A DNA stretch of 64,000 bases from Methylophaga thalassica (lineage in GTDB: Bacteria; Pseudomonadota; Gammaproteobacteria; Nitrosococcales; Methylophagaceae), in contig NZ_BSND01000004.1 in the NCBI RefSeq assembly GCF_030159795.1, positions 372,001-436,000 on the forward strand. Reading direction: 5' to 3'. How positions within the stretch are numbered: position 1 is the first letter of the stretch; every line of letters starts with the position of its first letter. The position numbers and the translations under genes were made by a program. The notes under the pieces were generated by a model. That model made no database searches, was not told where the DNA came from, and saw only the letters and a program-made list of their open reading frames with translations. Below, one piece after another: positions 20,473 through 28,777 of this stretch.

Positions 20473-21531
20473 TTATCGAATACGCCATTTCTGTGCGAGA
20501 CCATTGCCAAGCTCACTATATACTGAGCGGCCATCTGGGCTAAAAGCCAGCGCTTGAATTACCACACCCGGTTTTAAAGCGTCTTTGCGTGGTGTAAACC
20601 AACAGCCCAAGGCTTGACCATTTTGTGCTCGCCAGACACAAATTTCACGATTTGGGTGACCCGTAGCAACATATTTACCATCAGGTGAATAAGCTATTGC
20701 CGTGGTCGTCGTTTTAAAAACTGGGAAGTCACCCCATATACCATCTACATCCACCGGTGATGTAGTCAACACAGCGACTTGCTTACCACTTTTTACACTC
20801 CAGATACGAGTTTGAGCATTACCTGCTGAACTAATGACATTGCCACCTCTCGGGTCAAACGAGACAAAACTCACATCATTCTTATGTTGCCAGATGCGTA
20901 ATTGCTGACCAGTTTCTAAATTCCACATTCTTGCTGTGTGATCATCACCACCTGTTAACCCATACTTACCATTGGGTGAAATATCCACTGTATTAATAAG
21001 CTGATCAATCGGTGAGTTCACGGCTTTGCCATCGTGTTTAAAGATTTGCACCACGCGATTTCTGATGACATCAAAATAAACGGCGGTTCTGTCTTGTAAT
21101 GCCAAAAGCAGATGATCTCCTCTTGGCGATAAAGCAATGTCTTTAATAGTGACAGGAAACTCAAGCCGAATCATCGGCTCACCATTTTCCATATTCCATA
21201 ACACAATGACTTTAGACTCTACGGTGGCAGCGACTTTACTGTCATCAGAAAAAGCCACATCCGTGGTAGTGCCGCTATCACTTGGCGTATTTTGCCAAGT
21301 GTATTTCACCTTATTCGTTTCAAGGTCCCAAAGCTTGGCCGGTAAATCAATGTCTCCCACCAGAACATAACGACCATCGGGAGAGAAACTCGACGCATAA
21401 CTGCCATTTTCACTGTGCTTCCAGGATTCTGTCGGTGTTCTTTCTTCTGTACAGGCTGACACTGAAAGCAGTATCAGTGCAGCACTGCTGAGGGTTCGTA
21501 TTACATTCTGAGTAAAAAAAGACATCGGCAT
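20473..21531 (-). CDS. WD40-repeat lipoprotein
   Basis: A predicted lipoprotein of 352 aa. The N-terminal hydrophobic segment ends in a lipobox (SVSAC, Cys at about residue 27). The rest is a beta-propeller built of WD40 repeats with recurrent patterns such as FSPDGRYVLVGD...LWDLE, ISPNGKYGLTGGDDHTARMWNLE and YSPDGKYVATGH...VWRAQ. No catalytic residues are expected, and the partner is unknown. Its start overlaps the dcd stop (ATGA), so translation is probably coupled to a housekeeping nucleotide enzyme. This is unusual but may just reflect operon packing. Confidence 0.85.
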   Translation of the reverse strand: MPMSFFTQNVIRTLSSAALILLSVSACTEERTPTESWKHSENGSYASSFSPDGRYVLVGDIDLPAKLWDLETNKVKYTWQNTPSDSGTTTDVAFSDDSKVAATVESKVIVLWNMENGEPMIRLEFPVTIKDIALSPRGDHLLLALQDRTAVYFDVIRNRVVQIFKHDGKAVNSPIDQLINTVDISPNGKYGLTGGDDHTARMWNLETGQQLRIWQHKNDVSFVSFDPRGGNVISSAGNAQTRIWSVKSGKQVAVLTTSPVDVDGIWGDFPVFKTTTTAIAYSPDGKYVATGHPNREICVWRAQNGQALGCWFTPRKDALKPGVVIQALAFSPDGRSVYSELGNGLAQKWRIR

Positions 21532-22091
21532 CAGGAACGAGGAAGGGTCACACCAGACTGGCCTTGATATTTACCACCGCGGTCGGCATAAGATGTTTCA
21601 CAGACTTCATCAGATTCGAAAAATAACATCTGCGCCACGCCTTCATTAGCATAAATCTTGGCAGGCAATGGGGTCGTGTTAGAAAACTCTAATGTTACCT
21701 GCCCTTCCCACTCTGGTTCCAGCGGGGTGACATTCACAATGATGCCGCAGCGTGCATAAGTAGATTTACCCAAACATACGGTCAAAACATTACGCGGAAT
21801 TTTGAAGGTTTCAACGGTTCTGGCCAGTGCAAATGAATTCGGTGGGATGATACAAACATCAGATGTCACATCCACAAAACTGCTTTCATCAAAGTTTTTT
21901 GGATCAACAATCGCAGAGTTGATATTGGTGAAAATTTTAAACTCGTTTGAACAACGAACATCATAACCATAGCTGGAGGTGCCATAAGAGATAATACGGT
22001 TATCATCACGATATCGAACCTGACCTGGCTCAAAAGGCGAAATCATTCCCTGCGCCGCCATACGACGGATCCATTTATCTGACTTAATCAT
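21531..22091 (-). CDS. dcd: dCTP deaminase
   Basis: Deaminates dCTP to dUTP for thymidylate synthesis. It is the monofunctional proteobacterial form at 186 aa. The characteristic motifs are SYGYDVRC, the region ending in [12 protein letters not shown] with its catalytic Arg/Ser, and [16 protein letters not shown] with the conserved Glu. The ending [22 protein letters not shown] is typical. It is followed immediately by the WD40 lipoprotein gene and preceded by apbC. Confidence 0.97.
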   Translation of the reverse strand: MIKSDKWIRRMAAQGMISPFEPGQVRYRDDNRIISYGTSSYGYDVRCSNEFKIFTNINSAIVDPKNFDESSFVDVTSDVCIIPPNSFALARTVETFKIPRNVLTVCLGKSTYARCGIIVNVTPLEPEWEGQVTLEFSNTTPLPAKIYANEGVAQMLFFESDEVCETSYADRGGKYQGQSGVTLPRS

Positions 22092-22178
22092 AGTTGCTTG
22101 GTTATACCTTTATAAATGTCCAATCATAAGCCTATTAAAACATATCTTAAACAGGCTTTATCGTGTCTTAGCTAAACA

Positions 22179-23261
22179 TTAGTCATTTTTAATCACAATG
22201 TTTGGAAACGCTGCTGAGTAATCTTTGCCCTGCATTGCCAGTCTGGCACCAACGCGACGGGCAATCTGTCGATACGCCATTGAAATCTCAGCGTCAGGTT
22301 CGGTCACTACACTAGGTTTACCCGAGTCAGCATCTTCACGGATTCGAATATCCAAAGGTAAACTGCCGAGTAAATTGAGATGGTACTGTTCGGCCATACG
22401 CTGACCGCCACCGTCACCAAAAATGTGTTCTTCATGGCCACACTGACTACAGATATGGGTGCTCATATTTTCAACAATACCCAGTACCGGTACTTTGACC
22501 TTTTCAAACATCTTGTATGCTTTACGAGCATCAAGCAACGAAATATCTTGAGGTGTGGTGACAATCACCGCACCACTGACAGGGACTTTTTGCGACAAGG
22601 TTAATTGAATATCACCTGTGCCCGGTGGCAGATCGATAATCAGATAATCCAGATCTTTCCAGTTTGTCTCGCCCAATAATTGTTGCAGGGCTTGAGTCAC
22701 CATCGGCCCACGCCAGATCATGGGTTCTTCTTCATCAATGAGGAAACCAATCGACATGGTTTGAATACCGTAACTTTCGACGGGATTCATCGACTTGCCA
22801 TCTGGAGATTCGGGACGACGATTGGCACCCAGCATTCGAGGTTGGCTTGGCCCGTAAATATCGGCATCCAGCACACCGACGGTTGCGCCTTCTGCAGCGA
22901 GTGCCAGGGCGAGGTTGGCTGACGTGGTTGATTTACCGACGCCACCTTTACCAGAACCAACAGCAATGATGTTTTTAATATTATCCAGTGCCTGAACGCC
23001 CTGTTGCACTTTATGCTTGATGATTTCGCTTGAGACGACAACACTGACATTGTCAGCTCCTGCTTGTTGTAAAGCAGATGTTAATGCTGTATTGAGTTGT
23101 TCAATATAGCCTTTGACTGGATAACGCAGAACGACAGAAACAGTTTGTTTAGCTGCATTCTCTGCCACCATAATCGCTGGGTTAGTCTCTCCGAGTTTTA
23201 TTTCGGTCGAGGGGTCCTGAAAGTCGTTAATAATCTGCTTTATCTGAGCATTATCTAACAT
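22179..23261 (-). CDS. apbC: Mrp/ApbC iron-sulfur carrier ATPase
   Basis: P-loop ATPase that carries and transfers [4Fe-4S] clusters in the cytoplasm. An N-terminal MIP18-like domain (about residues 1-85) precedes the deviant Walker A motif GKGGVGKST at about residue 104. The cluster-binding CxxC is CSQC at about residue 271. The length of 360 aa is normal. A good ribosome-binding site (AGGAG) precedes the ATG. It lies upstream of dcd with an 87-base gap. Confidence 0.96.
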   Translation of the reverse strand: MLDNAQIKQIINDFQDPSTEIKLGETNPAIMVAENAAKQTVSVVLRYPVKGYIEQLNTALTSALQQAGADNVSVVVSSEIIKHKVQQGVQALDNIKNIIAVGSGKGGVGKSTTSANLALALAAEGATVGVLDADIYGPSQPRMLGANRRPESPDGKSMNPVESYGIQTMSIGFLIDEEEPMIWRGPMVTQALQQLLGETNWKDLDYLIIDLPPGTGDIQLTLSQKVPVSGAVIVTTPQDISLLDARKAYKMFEKVKVPVLGIVENMSTHICSQCGHEEHIFGDGGGQRMAEQYHLNLLGSLPLDIRIREDADSGKPSVVTEPDAEISMAYRQIARRVGARLAMQGKDYSAAFPNIVIKND

Positions 23262-23365
23262 GGAGCACTCCTGTCTATTTCATGCGATCGCCTGAAGACA
23301 CGCATCTATTCTATTTTTATTGGCATGCCAGACGCTAAATCTGAAGGTTTGGCTAAAACGGCTAT

Positions 23366-23398
23366 CTAAAAAAAACGCCATCTTTAAGACGGCGTTTA
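23366..23398 (-). terminator. terminator after the nitrilase gene
   Basis: A hairpin with stem ACGCCATCTT pairing to AAGACGGCGT (one non-Watson-Crick position) is followed, reading leftward, by eight T residues. It begins a few bases after the nitrilase stop codon. Confidence 0.8.
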
Positions 23399-23401
23399 AT
23401 A

Positions 23402-24283
23402 TCAATCTAATCTGGGGCCACGTAGTTCATTTTGCAAGGGCCAATCACGATAATTAAATACCTGTCCTTGCTGACGTACACGGGCAATCTCATTTACATC
23501 CAAATCGGCATAGACCCACTGTGCAGTATCGGCAGAACCTTCCGCCAGAATACCATTATCTGGGAAGCCATAATCTACGGGTGTGTAGATGCTGGCACGT
23601 CCTGTATTCACATCGACGGCTTCTGACCACAATGCTTCACCAAATGTCGGTGATTGTAATACATAACACTGGTTTTCAAGCGCACGTGCCTGGCAACCGA
23701 TTCTGACCCGATAAAAACCTGCTTGAGTGTCAGTACAGCTCGGTACCAGTACCACATCAGCGCCAGCCTGAACTTGCTGATGCGCGATTAACGGAAATTC
23801 ACTGTCATAACAAATATTGATAGCAAGGCGACCAATATCTGTATCGATAACTTTAATGTCTTGTCCGGCATGAATTAACCATTGTTCATTTTCAAACCGT
23901 GTCATGATGAGTTTGTCCTGATAGTCAATAAGACCATCAACACCATACAGATTAGCGCGGTTACGAAAGCTACCATCAGACTGCAGTACAGGGAAAGAAC
24001 TGGCCAATATCATCACATCAAACTGCTTGGCTAACTGAGCATAAAGCGCCTCATAATCGGCATAGACTTCTTGCATCGAATGCAGTTGTTTTCCCAAATC
24101 TTTGTAAACGGACTCACCAAACAGCGAAGCCAGTTCCATACTGCCATACTCAGGGAAAACCAGTAACTTAGCCCCATTGTTAGCTGCCTGGCTTACCCAT
24201 TGTGTTAATTTATCTTCAAATTCAAACCATTGCGCGAAAAAGCCAATATCATATTGGGCAACTGCCGCTTTTACTTTGCTCAT
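23402..24283 (-). CDS. nitrilase-superfamily carbon-nitrogen hydrolase
   Basis: Predicted cytoplasmic amidase of 293 aa. The Glu-Lys-Cys catalytic triad can be placed: Glu in VFPEYGSMEL, Lys in YQDKLIMTRFE, and Cys in INICYDSEFPL. It resembles omega-amidase/carbamoylputrescine-amidase-type enzymes, but the substrate cannot be assigned. It is the last gene of a leftward run SnoaL-GNAT-nitrilase, next to a polyamine cluster, so a small amide or acylated amine is a reasonable guess. Confidence 0.85.
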   Translation of the reverse strand: MSKVKAAVAQYDIGFFAQWFEFEDKLTQWVSQAANNGAKLLVFPEYGSMELASLFGESVYKDLGKQLHSMQEVYADYEALYAQLAKQFDVMILASSFPVLQSDGSFRNRANLYGVDGLIDYQDKLIMTRFENEQWLIHAGQDIKVIDTDIGRLAINICYDSEFPLIAHQQVQAGADVVLVPSCTDTQAGFYRVRIGCQARALENQCYVLQSPTFGEALWSEAVDVNTGRASIYTPVDYGFPDNGILAEGSADTAQWVYADLDVNEIARVRQQGQVFNYRDWPLQNELRGPRLD

Positions 24284-24345
24284 TCATGTTCCAGAGAATT
24301 AGGTATAACGTCGCTTGAGTGTTAAAAGCCAGACGCTAAAGAGAT

Positions 24346-24933
24346 TTAAATTTTTTTCATCCAGAAAGTCATCGGCTTAGGTGATTCAATCGTCTCGCCA
24401 ACTTCTTTCCAGCTGAATGTGGTATTGAGTTCAGGGTGTTTTTCATAACCGCGTTTACACCAGAAATTATCTAATGGCTGATAGTCAGCGGGTCGCTGTG
24501 GATGATCCTCTGGACGTTGAACACCACAAAAACAGCTGTATTCAAATCCACCGACTTCATGCGCATGGGCTTCCCTTTCATCGAAAAACGCAACACCGGC
24601 ACCTTGTCCACGGTACTGAGACAGTAATACCGATTCACCACAATAAAATATCTTATCGATATCATAACCAGCAGCGATAAATGGGGCTTTGACTTCGTCT
24701 GTTTCGTATTTGAGTGGAATGCCAGTAGACGCACCAACAACATGCTCACCGTCAAAGGCCAATACAATGACGCTGTCAGGCGCTTCGATATATGTCTTAA
24801 GATATTTTTCTTCGTAAGTCAGGTCCCCATCATAAAGATAAGGGAAGTCACGAAAAACACGAATCCGGAGCTCAGCGAGCTCCGGAATGTATTGATTGAG
24901 TTTATCGCCAGACAGTCTTTCCAGTCTTAACAT
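24346..24933 (-). CDS. GNAT family N-acetyltransferase
   Basis: Acetyl-CoA-dependent acyltransferase of 195 aa. The acetyl-CoA loop corresponds to YRGQGAGVAFFDERE (RxxGxG/A-like), following a hydrophobic strand with GESVLLSQ. The ending (FWMKKI) and the DHPQRPADYQPLDNFWCKRGYEKH segment indicate a distinct subgroup. A clear ribosome-binding site (AGAGGTG) precedes the ATG. The substrate is unknown. Neighbours are a SnoaL-like protein 10 bases upstream and an amidase downstream; the three are probably one transcript. Confidence 0.82.
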   Translation of the reverse strand: MLRLERLSGDKLNQYIPELAELRIRVFRDFPYLYDGDLTYEEKYLKTYIEAPDSVIVLAFDGEHVVGASTGIPLKYETDEVKAPFIAAGYDIDKIFYCGESVLLSQYRGQGAGVAFFDEREAHAHEVGGFEYSCFCGVQRPEDHPQRPADYQPLDNFWCKRGYEKHPELNTTFSWKEVGETIESPKPMTFWMKKI

Positions 24934-24943
24934 CGCACACCTC

Positions 24944-25351
24944 TTAGCCTGCGACTTGGGCGATCCAGTCTTCTAAGTTGTAGTAGTTAGTAATACGAGC
25001 GACTTTACCATCACGAATCACAAAGAATGCACCTGCTGGTAAACGATATGTTTGACCTGCTGCTTCTGGTAAACCTTCATCAGTTGACAAGTATTCACCT
25101 AATACAGTGAATTCAACCGCAGCACGGTCACCAGCATCATTGGTTGTGATCGAAATATCAACGATATTTTCTTTATAGTGAGCATTCATACGATCCATGA
25201 ATTTTTTGAATGCTTCTTTACCGATTTCACGACCACCTTGGTTTACATCATGAATGACATCGTCTGTCAGCATATTAAGAAATGCATCCATGTCACCGCG
25301 GTTAAATGCATTGTAGTAGTCTTCCAACAGTTTTACTGTAGCTTGATTCAT
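24944..25351 (-). CDS. SnoaL/NTF2-like protein
   Basis: A protein of 135 aa with the NTF2-like cone fold of the SnoaL/ketosteroid-isomerase group. The signature is YYNAFNRGDMDAFLNMLTDDVIHDVNQGG and, late in the chain, GAFFVIRDGKVARITNYYN. Members may be enzymes or small-molecule-binding proteins. It appears to be the first gene of the SnoaL-GNAT-nitrilase unit. About 150 bases separate it from the agmatinase stop, enough for a promoter of its own. Confidence 0.82.
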   Translation of the reverse strand: MNQATVKLLEDYYNAFNRGDMDAFLNMLTDDVIHDVNQGGREIGKEAFKKFMDRMNAHYKENIVDISITTNDAGDRAAVEFTVLGEYLSTDEGLPEAAGQTYRLPAGAFFVIRDGKVARITNYYNLEDWIAQVAG

Positions 25352-25502
25352 GATGAAAAAATCCCAAAGATTAGAAAAAGGCCGAATTTTATCTGTTTCA
25401 AGGAATGAGGAAAAGACTTAATTTGTTAATTGCCTCATATCCTTAGCCTATAACCAGGCTTTCTGATTCATTCGTTTTTGAGTCGCGCACAAGCCCTATT
25501 AA

Positions 25503-26375
25503 TTAATGACGATTTCTTTGCACGATACCCATCAATTTATAGGTCAGCAAAGAAGCAGAAAAATCATAGGCATGGAAACCCTCAATAGGGGCAAATTCCA
25601 TAATGTCAAAACCAATGATTTCGCGCTGTTTTGCAACCGACTCAAATAAGTTGAGTGTCTGATACCAATCAAGGCCACCAGGCACTGGTGTGCCAGTTGA
25701 TGGAAAAACGGAAGGATCCATGCCATCAATATCCAGTGTAAAAAACACTTTTTGTGGAAAATCGTCAGGTAGCTCGATGGACTGAATCCGATTAGGCACT
25801 AACTCGTCGGCATCCTGATATAACACGCCAAATTCTTCGCGGAAGGCCATTTCTTCTTCACAGTAAGCGCGAATACCCAGCTGATAAAGTGGAATACCCA
25901 TATCCACAGCACGTTTCATCACTGAGGCATGGCTCAGAAAGTCACCTTCGTAGGCATGACGTAAATCGGCATGTGCATCGATCTGCACAATGCCAAAATC
26001 CTCTATACCAGCATCACGCAAGCCTTTTATTACACCATACGTGACTGTATGTTCACCACCTAGTACAACCGGCATTCCACCGCTCTTTACGATATCAGCT
26101 GTTGCTTTAGCGATATTGTCGATGACTTGTTGTGGCGCAACACTACAATCCACTGGCTCACAAGTATAAATTCCCTCGTCGCAGGGTTTGCTCTTACCAT
26201 CCCATTCTTCTAACTGCCATGACGCTTGTAAAATAGCATTAGGCCCCAAAGCTGTACCACCACCGTAGGACACACTTTTTTCATAAGGCACAGGCAAAAC
26301 ATGAAATAGTGCTTGTTCGGGTTCTGGCTGTTCAATTTCTGAACCGAGAAAAATTGGATAATCTTCCATTTGCAT
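25503..26375 (-). CDS. speB: agmatinase
   Basis: Hydrolyses agmatine to putrescine and urea. Ureohydrolase manganese-binding motifs are present: GGEHT, DAHADLR, and DIDGMDPS. The length of 290 aa is normal. The ATG at 26375 is preferred; a TTG one codon earlier and an ATG two codons later are possible. It lies four bases after the carboxyspermidine decarboxylase gene and completes the arginine to putrescine step begun by SpeA in the same run. Confidence 0.94.
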   Translation of the reverse strand: MQMEDYPIFLGSEIEQPEPEQALFHVLPVPYEKSVSYGGGTALGPNAILQASWQLEEWDGKSKPCDEGIYTCEPVDCSVAPQQVIDNIAKATADIVKSGGMPVVLGGEHTVTYGVIKGLRDAGIEDFGIVQIDAHADLRHAYEGDFLSHASVMKRAVDMGIPLYQLGIRAYCEEEMAFREEFGVLYQDADELVPNRIQSIELPDDFPQKVFFTLDIDGMDPSVFPSTGTPVPGGLDWYQTLNLFESVAKQREIIGFDIMEFAPIEGFHAYDFSASLLTYKLMGIVQRNRH

Positions 26376-26379
26376 CAAC

Positions 26380-27546
26380 TCAAGATAATCTGTGTTTAAA
26401 ATCGTCGTAGCCGAACTCTTTCACAATGCGTAAGGCATCGGTTTCTGAGTTCCACAACGCAATGGCTGGTAATTTTGTGCCATTAAATGTGGTGGTTTTG
26501 ACCATCGTGTAATGCGCCATATCTTCGAAAATCAGCCGCTGACCGACTTCAAGCGGTGCTTTGAAGCTGTAATCATCAATCACATCACCCGCCAGACAGG
26601 TTAAGCCCCCCAGTCTATACGTATATTCGAACTCATCTGCCTCACCAGCACCACGAATATCAGGGCGATATGGCATTTCCAGCGTATCCGGCATATGACA
26701 GGTGGCGGAGGTATCAAGAATGGCTTGATTCAGTTTATTCCAGGTAATATCCAACACTTCACAGCTCAGAATGCCTGTGCCGATGGCCATTGCTTCACCC
26801 GGCTCAAGATAGACTTGTACCTGATGGCGTGCTTGAAATGCCTGTATTAACTCCACCAACCCATTAATATCATAGCCATCAGCAGTAATATGATGACCGC
26901 CACCAAAGTTGACCCATTTCATTTGCGGCAAGATATGACCGAACTTTGATTCAACCGCTGCTACGGTACGTTGAAGTGGTTCAAAACCTTGTTCACACAG
27001 GGTATGAAAATGCAGACCACTAATTCCTTCCAATGCGGTTTCATCTAACTGCGATAAGGTTATCCCTAAACGCGATCCAGGCGAACACGGATCATAAATG
27101 GGCACGGCCCCTTCAGAATGTTCAGGATTGATTCGTAAACCAAACTCCAGATCAGGTCGTTGCTTTTGGGCCGCTAAACACTGCTCTCTAAATCGCAGCC
27201 ACTGGCTGCATGAATTAAACACAATATGGTTCGCAAACGTTAACAGCTCATCTATATCTGCCTGACTGAAAGCAGCAGCGAACACATGCACTTCACCACC
27301 ATATTCTTCATAACCCAGGCGAGCTTCATGCAAACCACTGGCACAGGTGCCATTCAGATATTGGCGGGTTAAATCACCCAGTGACCACATTGAAAAGGCT
27401 TTTAAGGCACCCAGCACTTTTGCACCGCTGGCTACCGCTACACCATGCAGAATACGTAAGTTACGCTCTACCGCGACTTCATCAACCACAAAACAAGGTG
27501 ATGGCAAACGGGATAAATCCAGTTTGCCAAAATCAGTAAACTGCAT
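26380..27546 (-). CDS. nspC: carboxynorspermidine/carboxyspermidine decarboxylase
   Basis: PLP-dependent fold-III decarboxylase that removes CO2 from carboxyspermidine (or carboxynorspermidine) to give the polyamine. The PLP Lys lies in LGALKAFS at about residue 46. Other family motifs are GTCASGLHEARLGYEEYGGEVHVF, the HFHTLCEQ segment, WVNFGGGHHIT and the later GLTCLAGD substrate loop. The length of 388 aa is typical. It lies between the matching dehydrogenase and agmatinase genes. Confidence 0.93.
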   Translation of the reverse strand: MQFTDFGKLDLSRLPSPCFVVDEVAVERNLRILHGVAVASGAKVLGALKAFSMWSLGDLTRQYLNGTCASGLHEARLGYEEYGGEVHVFAAAFSQADIDELLTFANHIVFNSCSQWLRFREQCLAAQKQRPDLEFGLRINPEHSEGAVPIYDPCSPGSRLGITLSQLDETALEGISGLHFHTLCEQGFEPLQRTVAAVESKFGHILPQMKWVNFGGGHHITADGYDINGLVELIQAFQARHQVQVYLEPGEAMAIGTGILSCEVLDITWNKLNQAILDTSATCHMPDTLEMPYRPDIRGAGEADEFEYTYRLGGLTCLAGDVIDDYSFKAPLEVGQRLIFEDMAHYTMVKTTTFNGTKLPAIALWNSETDALRIVKEFGYDDFKHRLS

Positions 27547-27551
27547 GGATA

Positions 27552-28751
27552 TTAGTTGTCCAGATTAAAGTTATCAAGTTCAATCACATTCCATGGCAAG
27601 CCATATTTATTCATGTCTTCCATGAAGGGATCAGGATCGAACTGTTCAATATTCCAAACACCAGGTTGTTTCCATTTGCCTTCTAACATCATTTTGGCAC
27701 CAATCATGGCTGGCACACCTGTGGTGTATGAAATCGCCTGAGACTGCACTTCTTTATAACAATCCTGATGATCTTTGATGTTATAGAGGTAAACAATTTT
27801 TTCTTTACCGTCTTTAATACCTTTCACCACACAACCGATGCAGGTTTTGCCTTTGGTTCGTGGTCCTAAGGTAGAAGGATCAGGCAACAAGGCTTTCAAG
27901 AACTGAATCGGTACGATTTTCTGACCGTTATAGTCAATCGGCTCGATGCCTGTCATGCCCACATTTCCAAGCACTTCCAGGTGTTTCAGGTAACTTTCAC
28001 CAAAACTCATCCAGAACTGAGCGCGTTTCAACGTCGGGAAATTTTTAGTTAATGATTCCAGCTCTTCATGATACATACGGTAAATATTGTAGGTACCGAC
28101 TTCTTCTGGGCAGGTAAATGTCGCTTTTTTCGACATCGCTGGGGTTTCAACAAACTCACCATTTTCCCAGTGACGACATTCAGCAGTCACTTCGCGGATA
28201 TTAATTTCCGGGTTAAAGTTGGTTGCAAACGGATAACCGTGATCACCACCATTGACATCGATAATGTCCAGTTCATGGATTTCATCAAAATAATGTTTAG
28301 CAATATAGGCGGTGAAGACATTGGTGGCACCGGGATCAAAACCACTTCCCAGCAATGCTGTTAAACCAGCCTCTTTAAACTTATCTTGATAAGCCCACTG
28401 CCATTTATATTCAAACTTGGCAGTATCCAAAGGTTCATAGTTGGCTGTGTCAAGATAATCCACTCCTGCTGCCAGACAGGCATCCATGATCGTCAGATCC
28501 TGGTATGGCAAAGCGACATTAATCACTAAGTCCGGTTTTTCCTGTTCAAGCAATGCCGTTAACTCAGCGACATTATCTGCATCCACTTTCGCTGTTTTAA
28601 TCGGGCGATCCAATTGGGCAGCGATAGCTTTGCATTTTTCTTCTGTTCGGCTTGCCAAAACAATTTCAGAGAATACTTCTGGTAACTGTGCACATTTATG
28701 TGTGACTACGCCACCGACACCGCCGGCACCAATAATCAGGACTTTAGACAT
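27552..28751 (-). CDS. carboxyspermidine dehydrogenase (saccharopine dehydrogenase family)
   Basis: NAD(P)H-dependent enzyme that reductively joins aspartate semialdehyde to putrescine (or diaminopropane). The Rossmann motif GAGGVGGVVTHK is at the N-terminus, and SGFDPGATNVF and VNGGDHGYP are family-typical. The length of 399 aa fits the carboxynorspermidine synthase group. With SpeA and SpeB supplying putrescine and no diaminopropane-forming gene nearby, spermidine is the likely product. The ribosome-binding site AAGGAA is good. Confidence 0.92.
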   Translation of the reverse strand: MSKVLIIGAGGVGGVVTHKCAQLPEVFSEIVLASRTEEKCKAIAAQLDRPIKTAKVDADNVAELTALLEQEKPDLVINVALPYQDLTIMDACLAAGVDYLDTANYEPLDTAKFEYKWQWAYQDKFKEAGLTALLGSGFDPGATNVFTAYIAKHYFDEIHELDIIDVNGGDHGYPFATNFNPEINIREVTAECRHWENGEFVETPAMSKKATFTCPEEVGTYNIYRMYHEELESLTKNFPTLKRAQFWMSFGESYLKHLEVLGNVGMTGIEPIDYNGQKIVPIQFLKALLPDPSTLGPRTKGKTCIGCVVKGIKDGKEKIVYLYNIKDHQDCYKEVQSQAISYTTGVPAMIGAKMMLEGKWKQPGVWNIEQFDPDPFMEDMNKYGLPWNVIELDNFNLDN

Positions 28752-28777
28752 TGCTGAATTCCTTTAACTCGTCTCAA

